A DNA stretch of 64,000 nt from a virus, in IMG/VR virus record IMGVR_UViG_3300037585_001448, positions 29,141 through 93,140 of that record. One strand, given 5' to 3'. Below are positions 26,502-35,236 of the stretch, one piece after another. The notes beneath the pieces were generated by a model. It was given only the letters and a program-made list of their open reading frames with translations, was not told where the DNA came from and searched no databases. The first letter of the stretch is position 1. Every line of letters begins with the position of its first letter. The position numbers and the translations under genes are program-made.

Positions 26502-27358
26502 CGGGACAGCGCCCCTACCGCACCGCTCTTGACGGCTGAACCGCCAAGGCGTGCCCGTCCACCGGCAGCCTGTCCAGCCGACCGGCCCGACCCGCCGAAA
26601 GACCCGGCAGATGATCCCCGCCCGGCGCACACCTTCGGGTACTTCGTGTCGAAGACGCTCTTGACCGCTTGGTCCTTGTCACGCAACGCCACCTCAACCG
26701 ACGTACTGACGACCATTTCGGCTTCGGCCTGTTCGGCAGCGAACGCCTCTTCGGCTTCGCGTGTCGCTTCCAGCCGGGCTTGCCTGATCCGGCCCGCCAC
26801 CCGGTCGGTGAACCCAAGCAGGAACGCGTTCTTCCAAGCGATGACATGGCCCGGCGCGTATGTCTCCGACCGCATCTGAGCGACCATCTCTGGTGCATGG
26901 ACCGCTTCGGCGGCTTGAAGGCTCAACGAGGTGACGAGCATGTCCACATAGTCAAGGTCGGACTCAAAGCCGCAGACCTCAATCCACTTGACGTACTGCC
27001 GCTTCGGACGCGGACCCCGGTCGGCAACATCAACCTCGTACCAGTCGTTCAACTCTGGGGAGAACTGCTTGCGGCCCGCTTGGATGATCTGCGTCAACCC
27101 GTGAGCACGGGCGATCTGGGAAACCAGATTCATCCGTGGACTCTCGTACTTCCCGGCATCGACGTAGAACCGTCGAAACCCGATCGTGTCTTCGACCGGT
27201 TTGCCAGCAGCGAGCACCAGCGCCTCTTCGATGCCGTACTTCGCCATCAGGCGTTCGGCACCGCTGATGAAAGCGTGGGCCTCTTCCTCGTAGTCGGTGG
27301 CTTCGGCCTGATCCAGCAACGCCCGGACCTTGGCGAGCACCTTGTCATGGTTGCTCAT
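26498..27358 (-). CDS. DUF2786 family protein
   Basis: 286 residues from ATG at 27358, which shares a base with the upstream stop (TAATG). The N-terminal MSNHDKVLAKVRALLDQAEATDYEEEAHAF and AERLMAKYGI are the DUF2786 hallmark, common in actinobacteria and their phages. The middle is helical (YVDMLVTSLSLQAAEAV). The C-terminus is Gly/Ser/Arg-rich and probably disordered. Function of the family is unknown. Confidence 0.85.
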   Translation of the reverse strand: MSNHDKVLAKVRALLDQAEATDYEEEAHAFISGAERLMAKYGIEEALVLAAGKPVEDTIGFRRFYVDAGKYESPRMNLVSQIARAHGLTQIIQAGRKQFSPELNDWYEVDVADRGPRPKRQYVKWIEVCGFESDLDYVDMLVTSLSLQAAEAVHAPEMVAQMRSETYAPGHVIAWKNAFLLGFTDRVAGRIRQARLEATREAEEAFAAEQAEAEMVVSTSVEVALRDKDQAVKSVFDTKYPKVCAGRGSSAGSFGGSGRSAGQAAGGRARLGGSAVKSGAVGALSR

Positions 27359-27723
27359 TAGATGATCCCCGCCTTGTCCAAGTAGTCGGCTGCGAACTTC
27401 ATCGCCTCGTTGAAGGCTCCGGCGTCTAGCGACCATGCAGGTACGCCGCCGTGGAGGTTGAGTCCAGCGGTCTGGCACCGGTCCTCGTCCAGCAAGGTTG
27501 ATGCGTAGTACCGGCTGGCGAACTGGCCGTGGCCGGGGAACGTCGGGTCGCAGTTCGGACGGGTGTAGTCGTAGAACTCAACCATCGCGCCGTATGGCTT
27601 GCCGTCCGGGTCAACGCTGTCGTTGACCAGACATCCGTCGCGACCGTAGGTCTCTCCCTGTCGGACGATCTTGACGAGGAACACCTTGCCCTCGTCGTTG
27701 GTCACCTTGTGGAACTTGTTCAC
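27358..27723 (-). CDS. Hypothetical protein, 121 aa
   Basis: GTG at 27723 is preceded by CAACCAACAAGGAGAGACA, one of the repeated ribosome-site cassettes of this genome. The product begins VNKFHKVTNDEGKVFLVKIVRQGETYGRD and contains EFYDYTRPNCDPTFPGHGQFASRYYAS. It ends with a helix (NEAMKFAADYLDKAGII). No family recognised. Confidence 0.78.
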   Translation of the reverse strand: MNKFHKVTNDEGKVFLVKIVRQGETYGRDGCLVNDSVDPDGKPYGAMVEFYDYTRPNCDPTFPGHGQFASRYYASTLLDEDRCQTAGLNLHGGVPAWSLDAGAFNEAMKFAADYLDKAGII

Positions 27724-27778
27724 TGTCTCTCCTTGTTGGTTGTCGGTTGGAACTCGTGGGCACCGGGGCAGCAAGCCT

Positions 27779-28234
27779 TCATTCGACGTACTCCCATTCG
27801 CCTAGACAATCCTGAATGAACAGGTCGTGGTTGAAGCACTTGGCGCAATCGCAACCCGCCTCGTACTCCCACTTCCCCTTGAACGGTTCGCCGGTCATGG
27901 TGTGCTGGTTGCGCCAACCCTTGACGGGCCGGTCCTTGGGGCGGGTCACCGCTGCCCGCTCACGGGCGTTGGCCTCTTCCCTCTCGCGCTGCTCCTGCTC
28001 CCGCTCTGCGATCAGCGCCTTGTCCTGCCGGTAAGCCGCGGCAACGTCAGCGGGATCGCCACCGCCGTGAACCCAACTCATACCGAACTCTGCGTAATCC
28101 TCGGCTGCGTGCTGTGCATCCATGTATTCGTCACAGGCCGGGCACCGCTCTGGTCCCATGTGGACCTCGGTCTGGCTTTCCGAAAACTCTGTGGCCTCCG
28201 GTTCCGTCGTGCAGGTTGCGATGTGCTCGCTCAT
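27779..28234 (-). CDS. Hypothetical zinc-binding protein, 151 aa
   Basis: ATG at 28234 overlaps the upstream stop (ATGA). Contains RCPACDEYMDAQHAAEDY near residue 31, a highly charged helix (REQEQREREEANARERAA), and a second Cys cluster, EAGCDCAKCFNHD. Two separate zinc sites joined by a helix are likely. No family recognised. Confidence 0.75.
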   Translation of the reverse strand: MSEHIATCTTEPEATEFSESQTEVHMGPERCPACDEYMDAQHAAEDYAEFGMSWVHGGGDPADVAAAYRQDKALIAEREQEQREREEANARERAAVTRPKDRPVKGWRNQHTMTGEPFKGKWEYEAGCDCAKCFNHDLFIQDCLGEWEYVE

Positions 28235-28422
28235 CACTCGGCCTCCTTGATGTCGATGGTCGCCTTGGCTGCTGCCACCGTTGTCCACCGGGACTCACGG
28301 GGGAGCAGGGACAGGTACGGAGCATGAACAGTCACAACGCCATCGTCATCAGTTGTGATCTCATAGCCCTTGTAGGTGGTGGCGCTCATCACTGTCTCTC
28401 CTTGGTAGCCGGTCTCTGTCAT
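28234..28422 (-). CDS. Hypothetical protein with dual start, 62/52 aa
   Basis: ATG at 28422 lies 7 nt below a TACACT -10 box, so a transcript would begin at or next to the ATG. The first codons read MTETGYQGETV; their bases include CAAGGAGAGACA, which is also a ribosome site for GTG at 28392 and ATG at 28389 in the same frame. The main body is SATTYKGYEITTDDDGVVTV, a small beta protein resembling many phage inserts. Two N-terminal forms are possible. Confidence 0.75.
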   Translation of the reverse strand: MTETGYQGETVMSATTYKGYEITTDDDGVVTVHAPYLSLLPRESRWTTVAAAKATIDIKEAE

Positions 28423-28428
28423 GACCCC

Positions 28429-28458
28429 AGTGTAGCCTGATGTAGCGCCTTGACGCAA
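28429..28458 (-). promoter_or_regulatory. Leaderless-type promoter P1
   Basis: TTGCGT (28453-28458), 18-nt spacer containing GCGCTACA, TACACT (28429-28434), then six bases to ATG at 28422. One of seven similar promoters in the window. Confidence 0.65.
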
Positions 28459-28463
28459 CATGG

Positions 28464-28862
28464 TCACGCTGCCTTCCTCTTCCGACTGGCGAGGATCTCC
28501 CCCACCCGCTCTTCGTGTTCGGACTCCCCGACCCGCCGGGCCACCTTCGCCACCCGATCAGCCTTGAACACCCGCGTCCCGCAGCCCACCTTGTCCACGC
28601 CGTTCTTCGTGTACGGGCCGTAGCACTCCACGAGTTCCCCATCGTGGGGACTCACGATGAACCGCCGGAACTTGAACCAGCCCGGCTTGCCGTACACCCG
28701 GAACCGTCGTCCCTTCACCAGCGGGAGGGTCGCCCCGTCGTACTGGTCGTGGAACTCCCAGCCCTCTGCTTCACGCTCGGCCTGCACCTCGGCGTAATGC
28801 TGCTGGTTGATCTTGACCCACTTCGCTGCGAGCGGTCGTGGGGCCGCTATCGGTTGTGCCAT
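28464..28862 (-). CDS. Hypothetical protein, 132 aa
   Basis: ATG at 28862 follows AAAAGGAGAGACGAC, a good ribosome site; an in-frame extension upstream has poor support. The product contains WVKINQQHYAEVQAEREAEGWEFHD, GRRFRVYGKPGWFKFRRFIVSPHDGE and CYGPYTKNGVDKVGCG, and a basic C-terminus (ASRKRKAA). The Cys pair may bind metal. No family recognised. Confidence 0.78.
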   Translation of the reverse strand: MAQPIAAPRPLAAKWVKINQQHYAEVQAEREAEGWEFHDQYDGATLPLVKGRRFRVYGKPGWFKFRRFIVSPHDGELVECYGPYTKNGVDKVGCGTRVFKADRVAKVARRVGESEHEERVGEILASRKRKAA

Positions 28863-28954
28863 GTCGTCTCTCCTTTTGGCTGGTGACTTCCTTCCACAAA
28901 CACATTCTAGCATCTTGAAGCACGCTGCATTTTCGGGGTTCACCCCACCAAAAC

Positions 28955-28970
28955 CTGACCTGCGGTTATG
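28955..28970 (+). repeat. 16-bp element, copy 1 (CTGACCTGCGGTTATG)
   Basis: Identical 16-mer at 54984-54999. Both copies are on the plus strand and lie upstream of plus-strand transcription units, followed downstream by TGGGCTACATG or TTGGGCTACATG. Suggests a shared regulatory or replication-related site. Confidence 0.8.
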
Positions 28971-29013
28971 CCCGCGCGCGAAAACTGAACATGCAGGTCA
29001 CAGCGTTACGAAA

Positions 29014-29041
29014 AAACTTTCAGAAAGTTTGCGGCTAGACT
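29014..29041 (+). promoter_or_regulatory. Palindromic operator and promoter for plus-strand pair
   Basis: A perfect 17-nt palindrome, 8-bp arms around a single A (29014-29030), abuts TAGACT (29036-29041). The ATG of the first gene is 7 nt further, so transcription would be leaderless. No good -35 is seen; the palindrome occupies that place and may bind an activator or a self-repressor. Confidence 0.6.
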
Positions 29042-29048
29042 GGGCTAC

Positions 29049-29306
29049 ATGGCAACTCTGCTGAGGCCAGACCTCCCCACACCACAACTCTCCCGCGTGT
29101 TCGGGCATCTCAAAGACGACGCCCCATACGCCGACCTTGACGACGCCACCCGGACTGCGCTGGTCGATCGCGCCATGTCCCAAGGGGTTGCCTCGTTGAC
29201 ACCCTCAGAGCGTCAGATGATCGAAGACACCAACACCAACAGGCTCAAGAGGCTTCGACGCGGTGGGGTCAACTACGACATGCTCACCCAGCAACGAATC
29301 GACTAG
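29049..29306 (+). CDS. Small plus-strand protein 1 (candidate immunity/antitoxin)
   Basis: 85 residues, charged and helical in composition: DLDDATRTALVDRAMSQGVASLTPSERQMIEDTN then RLKRLRRGGVNYDML. No family recognised. With the next gene it forms a two-gene plus-strand unit embedded in the minus-strand head operon and facing the 3' end of the toxin-like MuF gene. Size and helical nature are like zeta-antitoxin (epsilon) proteins, but sequence similarity is not visible. The start is at a probable transcript 5' end. Confidence 0.75.
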   Translation: MATLLRPDLPTPQLSRVFGHLKDDAPYADLDDATRTALVDRAMSQGVASLTPSERQMIEDTNTNRLKRLRRGGVNYDMLTQQRID

Positions 29307-29309
29307 CAG

Positions 29310-29549
29310 ATGGCTACCGACCCGATCACGCTGGACCGGCAAGCAGGACGCCTCGCAGCGTTTCTTCAACCCCAGCATCGCGGTGCGCTCGCCAAGACGG
29401 TTCTCGCCACCCCACCCGGCGACGACATCGCCGAGCCGTACCGGGGATGGTTGGAAGACCCCACGACCGTTCCTGTGATCGACCTTCTCAAGCCCTCAGA
29501 GTTGACGGCAGCCGACGCCGAGTGGATTCACGACGGAACCCGCGACTAG
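29310..29549 (+). CDS. Small plus-strand protein 2 (candidate immunity/antitoxin)
   Basis: 79 residues, start MATDPITLDRQAGRLAAFLQ, with DDIAEPYRGWLEDPTTVPVI and PSELTAADAEWIHDGTRD. Starts 3 nt after the first gene and its stop overlaps the stop of the convergent MuF gene by 4 nt. Acidic C-terminus. The pair could protect producing cells from the toxin-like domains, or be unrelated regulators; only the arrangement supports the first idea. Confidence 0.75.
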   Translation: MATDPITLDRQAGRLAAFLQPQHRGALAKTVLATPPGDDIAEPYRGWLEDPTTVPVIDLLKPSELTAADAEWIHDGTRD

Positions 29550-32500
29550 CCGACACTGACCCCGACGGCGCTGCGATTGAGAATGACGTAGTAGTTGCCG
29601 GGGACTTCGGTGGTCGTCACCCCGGTACTAAAGTTGTACCCCGTCAACGTGGGCTTCACTACTTCGATGATGTCCACCCCCTGCGACGCCGCATACCTGC
29701 CGACATCCGTGTAGAGCAGTTCAACAGTCTCTCCTAGACGCTTGAGTTCGGCCATTGCCTCCTTCACCGCTGGTTCGCTGAACCACGGATGGTCTGCCCC
29801 CGCTATGTCCTTCATACTTTCAACGGGCCAGTTCCTCATGTAGTCAGGGCCGAGGATCGTGTTGCCACGCTGGATGTCGATGTCGTCATACCTTTGCATC
29901 GCTTCCGTGACGCTCAGTGTCGTCTTCTTGATTTCTTCGATCTGGCTGTTGAGCGGTTGGGCTGCTTGAAGCATTTCTTGTTCTAACGGTTCGTACAGGG
30001 CGATCTTGGCGTCAGCCTCAACAACCATTTCAACAACGGTCCCGTGTTCCCAGTCTCCGCTACCGGTACCGATCCCGAACTTTTTTGTTGCGAAGTCATC
30101 AGCGATGTCCTCAACGTCGCTGGCGTAAGTACCGTTGCCGAACAGCCCTTGTCCCACATAGGTGGTGTCGCCGGGGTCGATGAACTCTTGGACGAACTGA
30201 TCGACCTCCGCTCGCTCATTGGCACCGAAGCCGCGGTACAGAACTGTGCGCCCCTCTGCTATGGCGTCTTCCATTTCCCCAACTGTCAACTGTTGGACGC
30301 CCGCGTCAGGCCACTGGGTTTTGATGATCTCCCGCAACGCCGGGTCGTTCGATACCTTTGGGTCGTTCCAACTGAGCCGGTTGTCGCCCGTCTTCGGCAT
30401 GGACTCTATGACTTCTTCTACGTTGGCTACTTCGTCAAACCACTTCTCGGGCTTCGTCGCTTCGACCACACGCCCAACCGGCTGCTGTCCTTCGTTGATG
30501 AGCCGAGCGAACTCCTCAAGATCGTCAATCGTTTCCGATAAAGCCGAGGGATCGACAACCGGTGGTCTACCCGCTGCCCGCTGCCTGATCTCGGTGAGTG
30601 TGAAGTCCAACACCTCCGGCGATTCGGCTTGGGTGACGCGAGCCGCACGGATCATGTCGTTGACTCTCCCAACCTCAGGAAAGTCTAAGAGTTCGTCGGC
30701 CATGACAACAGCGTTCCGGTTCAAGAGAAGAACCTGACTGCTGTACGCTTCATCACCAGACGAAATAAGCGTGTCAACAACAGCGTCGTAGCCGAGCAAC
30801 GTCGCGATCGCCCCATCGTCGGCACGCGAAACCTTGACACCCTTGAAGCGGCCTTGCGCCCCCTGCATTTTGTCATTGACGACCAGCCGGTAGATCGACT
30901 GGAACGCCGGGTCGTCTATCGGGTCGCCGGTTTGTTTCGCTAAAGCAACCAGACCGAACGGGTCGTCACCCGTGTACCCCAACCGGTCCAGCGATGTGCC
31001 AACAGTTTCAATACTTGCCGAAGACGGCAGCCTGCCCGAGATATGTCCCGGTAGCACATCGTCAATCGTCCGGCCCCGGATGTCTCGTAGCGCCGACACC
31101 GCAGCGGTGGACGCATCATCTATCGCAAGGTCAGCGGCAACCTCAACGATCTCTTTCGCTTGGGCACCCATCGCCTGTTCGATAAGAGCAAGGTCGCTGC
31201 CCGTGACGGTCTTTGCGTCTGGTTGGAGCGCCGCACGAAGCACACCACCCGCCTCGTCCCCGCTCCAACCCTTTGAGTACGCCGCCGCCATGTCCATCGC
31301 GGTGTCCAACCCATCGCCATCGCCAAGGGTTCGCAAACCAGCCTCCGCGGAGGTCTCGCCAGCGTTGGAGAAGAAATAGGTACCGTCGCCGTAGTGGCCG
31401 GTCCCGGTGTGGAAGTCCCCGGATTGGAGTTCTTCAAGGAACTGGATGTTCTCGTCGCCGCGCAGCAACTCCAAGCCGCCTGATTCCAACACCTCGTCCA
31501 GTTCAGCGTCGGTTACCAGTTCAGGGAGGTCGTCAAACCCTCTGGCCCTGCGAAGATCCTCCAGTTGCGCCTTGACAGCGATCGTGTTGTCAGGGTCGGT
31601 GGGGTCAACTTTGACGCGGTATCTGACCCTTGTCGGGTCAGCGCGCGCATCGTCCAGCGTCGCCAAACCGCTATCAGTGACCATCCGTTTCGCCTTGTAA
31701 TAGTCACGGTCGATCATCTCTTCTAACGCTTCGCGGGCTTGGGCCTCCCACGCAACCGCTACCTGATCCAAGTTCGCACTCGTACCGAACGGGTCCACGA
31801 GATCAACGATGTCTTCAACATCCACGACCGGGCGCACAAAGTCCGGGTTCTTAGCAAGGAAGTCGTCGTACAGGTCCGGTCGAACAATGCGTTCCGATTC
31901 CCCGGCGATCTTCTCGTACACAAGGATCGGCTTTTCGCCCTGCGCGACGTTGTTGTCCCACAACCTGATCTCATCGAACAGGTCGTCGGCTGCCGCTTGG
32001 GGGAACACTTCCGACACGCCAGCATGGGTGTCGCGTATCACCTGCTCTGGGACACGACGACCGCTTCGCGCCCCTCGGGCTGCTGAACGGGCCACCGCTT
32101 CTTCGGTTTCGATCGTGACGTACTCGGCTGTCACTCGGGTGGAACTGGCACGGGCCTCAGCGACCTTCTTCTGCAACTTGGCGTAAGACGAATCGCCGGT
32201 ACCGTCCAAGACAATGTTGTTGCTGCCGTCCAACGCTTCGCTCATCAACTGCTTGCCCATGTACGACGACTCTTCATGCACATACGCCGCAGCGTTCACA
32301 GACCAGTCGCCGCGCTGGTCGATGATCTGGACGTATTCGGGAATCATGTCTTTGGCTTCGTCGGCGTTGACGAGCACATGACGATCAGGTAACACAATCG
32401 TGTCGGTGTTTGTGAGGCTGGACTTACCGGACGCCGGGCCACCCCCCATGAACACAACCTCGTTGGATTCGGTGTAGCCGCCCTTCGCTAACTCTGCTTC

Positions 32501-35236
32501 GATATATGGACGGTGAACGCCCTCAACACGCGACTCAATCCACTTGCCGTCCACGGTGTTGCGGGCCATTGTGTCGATCTCTGGCACAACGTCGTAGTCG
32601 GCTTTGCGAAGAAACTTGGCGTAAGCGTCCTCGTCGTAGATTTCCAGCAAGCCATCCTTCTTGCGGAGGATCAACTGGGGTGGATCAAAGTTCGTGTCCC
32701 ACAGTTTGATGTCGTCAAAGATGTTCTCGTCCAGAATGTCGGGAAAGATCCGGCTGATACTGGAATGGGTGTCTCGCACCACCTGTTCAGGGACGTACCG
32801 GCCTGTCCTGCGGCCACGGGCTGCCGCCCGGCGTACCGCCTCTTCGGTATCGACAGTCACATAGTCGGCGATGACGCGCTCACCGCTGCTGTTTGCCCGC
32901 GCTGACGACACCTTGCCCCGAAGTTTCTCAATGGACGAATCCCCGGTGCCGTCAAGCATCGTGTCGCGACCCGACTGAACCGACTCGGCCATGATCTCCT
33001 TGGAAAGCATGGATGACTCTTCGTGAACGTAGGCGGCAGCCTTCGTGTTGCTTTCCTTGGAAAGCACCTTGTATTCGGGAAGGTGTCCCTTGATTTCGTC
33101 GGCGTCAACGACGACCATCGTGTCCGGGTCGAAGTCGATCAACTTTTGCCTGATCGCTGTTCCCTTCCCTGACGCTGGACCGCCACCCATGAAGTGAACG
33201 ACCTGTTCGCCCGGCTCGGCAACAGGAACGTCGCCGATGATGTCGGCTGCGATGTCCCGGTGAAGTTGCCTTCGGAGTTCCCAGTATTCGCCGTCGATCT
33301 GCGTGTACGCGTCTTCGGTGCCTCCCGGTAAGCGACCCCCGAACCGGTTGTAGAGGTCGTCGTCTGTTGCCAGCCGGTACGGGTTGGGTTCTTCGGGGAA
33401 CCACTCAAGGTCCGTGACACGTTTCGGATGAGGGAGGTCGTCGGCGATGTCGGCAGCGGCCCGAACCAGACGCTTCTTCTCAATGTCGTCGATGCCTATT
33501 TGCCGGGACTTCTCGTAGTAGCCCCAAATCTTGTCTTTGACATCAAGGCTGTCTGGGGTGTGGAACTGGATTTCGATGATTACGCCGTCTGGGCCTCGGA
33601 AGTTTGCGTTGATGCCGTTGTACGGGTTCTTGGCGTTGGGTTGACGCCAGTAGTTCTTCGGTCCCTTGGTGAGTTCGTAGCCTCGGTCACGCAGGTCACG
33701 CATCGCTGCGGCGACATCATCGTTGTACCGGGCTTCGTCTATGACCATCGTGTACCGAACAGAGTCGCTTACCTCGTCGGCGACCTCGGTTACCGTTCGT
33801 AGCCGCTGCGGGAACGCTGCCGTTTCGTCTACGAAGTCGGTGGCGATCTTGCGGGCCAGCGACGCTTCTTCCTTGACGTTGAACTGGAGGCCGTACAGGT
33901 CCGCTCCGATGTCGGACGCGGTGCCCTGCACCTGAGCGGTGATGTTGCCCTGCGCCGCGAACGCCTTCTTGTGGATTCGGGTTGCTTCCCGCCACGCCTG
34001 CTCGCGTACCGCAGCAGGGATGTCCGGTGGTGCCATGACCTGACCGGGTAGCCCCGTGGACGGTGGAACGATCGTGTCGTACACCACGGTCCAAGTGCAA
34101 CGGCAGTTCGGGTGCGCTGGGGGCAGGTCTCGGGGTTCGACCACCCAGTTGCCGCCCCTTGGGTACGCAGCGTTGAACGATCCCCCCTCAAAGGCGACGA
34201 CCTTGCCGTGAAGCGGTTCACAAATCTGGCACACCTCAAACGATGAGGTGATCCACTGACGGCCAGCACGCTGCGGGTTGAACATTCCTGCTTCGGCTGC
34301 CTGCCGGGCTGCGACCATCTTGCCTTGGTTGGAGGCTTCCATCATCTCGGTGCGGGAGATGACACGGGTTCGATGCTCGCGGAGTTTCTTGCCGTACTTG
34401 GATGCCTCACGTTCAACGGCTTCCAACGCCTGCTCGGTGGTCTTGCCTGCTGCGACCGCTTCCGCGAACACGGTGCGGCCCCGGTTCAAGACGGCGTTGT
34501 GTTGCGGCAGCGTCAACCCGGCTACCGAAGGAGCGAGTCGTTCACCGAACTCTGCTAGGTCACCCAGCGACGGTGCCGTCTCCAACACCTCGCCGAGCAT
34601 GTTCATCATGGCTTGCCTGCCGCCCTTGCCGGTTGTGCCACCGATGATGTCTTGCAGGTTCGCTCGGGTGTCCTCAGCGATGTTGGTAATCAGCCGGGCT
34701 GATTTGTTTTCGGCCCACTGTTTCCCCGCCGGGGTTTTGGTGGAGAACCCGACAGAGAACGACGACCCCACAGGTGGCATCAACGTCACCGTCTTCGGGG
34801 TTGCTGCCTTCTGGATCTGGTTGATGGCTGTCGGGTCTGGTTTGCGTTCCAGTTGCCCTACCAGTTCGTCCCAGAACACCGCCCCGGATTCGTCTATCTG
34901 GTTGAGTAGTTCGGTAGCCAACTCTTGGCGGGCTGGTTCCAGATACTCCAACAGGGGGCTGAGAGGCCCGTCGGCACGCGCCGGGTACAGGTCGGTTCCC
35001 AACTGGCGGGCGTTGCCGGGCAGGTACGAAACGTCGTCGGTGAGGTTGAAGTCAGCGATCACCGACGGTGGCATCGTCAACGCTTCGTTGAAGGTGCGTG
35101 CTACCCGACGTTCCCTCGGTGTGAGCGGAGCACCAATCGGTTCCAAGCCGGGCTGCCCCGGTACCCGCTTGCGGGGAACCTTGACGGTTGTCTTAGCGAA
35201 CCCTGACCTTGCGCCCCGTCCGGTCGTGACGGGCAT
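29546..35236 (-). CDS. MuF-type polyvalent virion protein: RelA-like, 2 zeta, 2 ART domains
   Basis: 1,896 residues. Residues 240-390 are a MuF head-morphogenesis domain with CQIC (336-339) and AHPNCRC (374-380). Residues 460-600 look RelA/SpoT-nucleotidyltransferase-like (YNGINANFRGPDG, EIQFHTPDSLDVKDK). Two zeta-toxin-like kinases follow, with GGGPASGKG (684-692) and GGGPASGKS (931-939), each with VDADE or VNADE, AAAYVHEESS and LDGTGDSS. Residues 1255-1515 and 1660-1896 resemble ADP-ribosyltransferases: GDGTYFFS or GNGTYASD, and terminal LLLNRNAVV or VILNRSAVG. It starts at the portal stop, so it is made as a head protein and could be packaged and injected. Domain calls beyond MuF and zeta rest on short motifs. 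Confidence 0.85.
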   Translation of the reverse strand: MPVTTGRGARSGFAKTTVKVPRKRVPGQPGLEPIGAPLTPRERRVARTFNEALTMPPSVIADFNLTDDVSYLPGNARQLGTDLYPARADGPLSPLLEYLEPARQELATELLNQIDESGAVFWDELVGQLERKPDPTAINQIQKAATPKTVTLMPPVGSSFSVGFSTKTPAGKQWAENKSARLITNIAEDTRANLQDIIGGTTGKGGRQAMMNMLGEVLETAPSLGDLAEFGERLAPSVAGLTLPQHNAVLNRGRTVFAEAVAAGKTTEQALEAVEREASKYGKKLREHRTRVISRTEMMEASNQGKMVAARQAAEAGMFNPQRAGRQWITSSFEVCQICEPLHGKVVAFEGGSFNAAYPRGGNWVVEPRDLPPAHPNCRCTWTVVYDTIVPPSTGLPGQVMAPPDIPAAVREQAWREATRIHKKAFAAQGNITAQVQGTASDIGADLYGLQFNVKEEASLARKIATDFVDETAAFPQRLRTVTEVADEVSDSVRYTMVIDEARYNDDVAAAMRDLRDRGYELTKGPKNYWRQPNAKNPYNGINANFRGPDGVIIEIQFHTPDSLDVKDKIWGYYEKSRQIGIDDIEKKRLVRAAADIADDLPHPKRVTDLEWFPEEPNPYRLATDDDLYNRFGGRLPGGTEDAYTQIDGEYWELRRQLHRDIAADIIGDVPVAEPGEQVVHFMGGGPASGKGTAIRQKLIDFDPDTMVVVDADEIKGHLPEYKVLSKESNTKAAAYVHEESSMLSKEIMAESVQSGRDTMLDGTGDSSIEKLRGKVSSARANSSGERVIADYVTVDTEEAVRRAAARGRRTGRYVPEQVVRDTHSSISRIFPDILDENIFDDIKLWDTNFDPPQLILRKKDGLLEIYDEDAYAKFLRKADYDVVPEIDTMARNTVDGKWIESRVEGVHRPYIEAELAKGGYTESNEVVFMGGGPASGKSSLTNTDTIVLPDRHVLVNADEAKDMIPEYVQIIDQRGDWSVNAAAYVHEESSYMGKQLMSEALDGSNNIVLDGTGDSSYAKLQKKVAEARASSTRVTAEYVTIETEEAVARSAARGARSGRRVPEQVIRDTHAGVSEVFPQAAADDLFDEIRLWDNNVAQGEKPILVYEKIAGESERIVRPDLYDDFLAKNPDFVRPVVDVEDIVDLVDPFGTSANLDQVAVAWEAQAREALEEMIDRDYYKAKRMVTDSGLATLDDARADPTRVRYRVKVDPTDPDNTIAVKAQLEDLRRARGFDDLPELVTDAELDEVLESGGLELLRGDENIQFLEELQSGDFHTGTGHYGDGTYFFSNAGETSAEAGLRTLGDGDGLDTAMDMAAAYSKGWSGDEAGGVLRAALQPDAKTVTGSDLALIEQAMGAQAKEIVEVAADLAIDDASTAAVSALRDIRGRTIDDVLPGHISGRLPSSASIETVGTSLDRLGYTGDDPFGLVALAKQTGDPIDDPAFQSIYRLVVNDKMQGAQGRFKGVKVSRADDGAIATLLGYDAVVDTLISSGDEAYSSQVLLLNRNAVVMADELLDFPEVGRVNDMIRAARVTQAESPEVLDFTLTEIRQRAAGRPPVVDPSALSETIDDLEEFARLINEGQQPVGRVVEATKPEKWFDEVANVEEVIESMPKTGDNRLSWNDPKVSNDPALREIIKTQWPDAGVQQLTVGEMEDAIAEGRTVLYRGFGANERAEVDQFVQEFIDPGDTTYVGQGLFGNGTYASDVEDIADDFATKKFGIGTGSGDWEHGTVVEMVVEADAKIALYEPLEQEMLQAAQPLNSQIEEIKKTTLSVTEAMQRYDDIDIQRGNTILGPDYMRNWPVESMKDIAGADHPWFSEPAVKEAMAELKRLGETVELLYTDVGRYAASQGVDIIEVVKPTLTGYNFSTGVTTTEVPGNYYVILNRSAVGVSVG

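Larger units (their letters stand above)
28863..29048. other. Divergent intergenic region with operator-like elements
   Basis: A 186-bp gap separates minus-strand genes from two plus-strand genes. It contains the 16-mer CTGACCTGCGGTTATG (28955-28970), a CG-rich GCGCGCG tract, a perfect AAACTTTC-A-GAAAGTTT palindrome (29014-29030), and a TAGACT -10 candidate. On the minus strand TAGAAT at about 28908 may serve the 132-residue gene. Confidence 0.6.
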
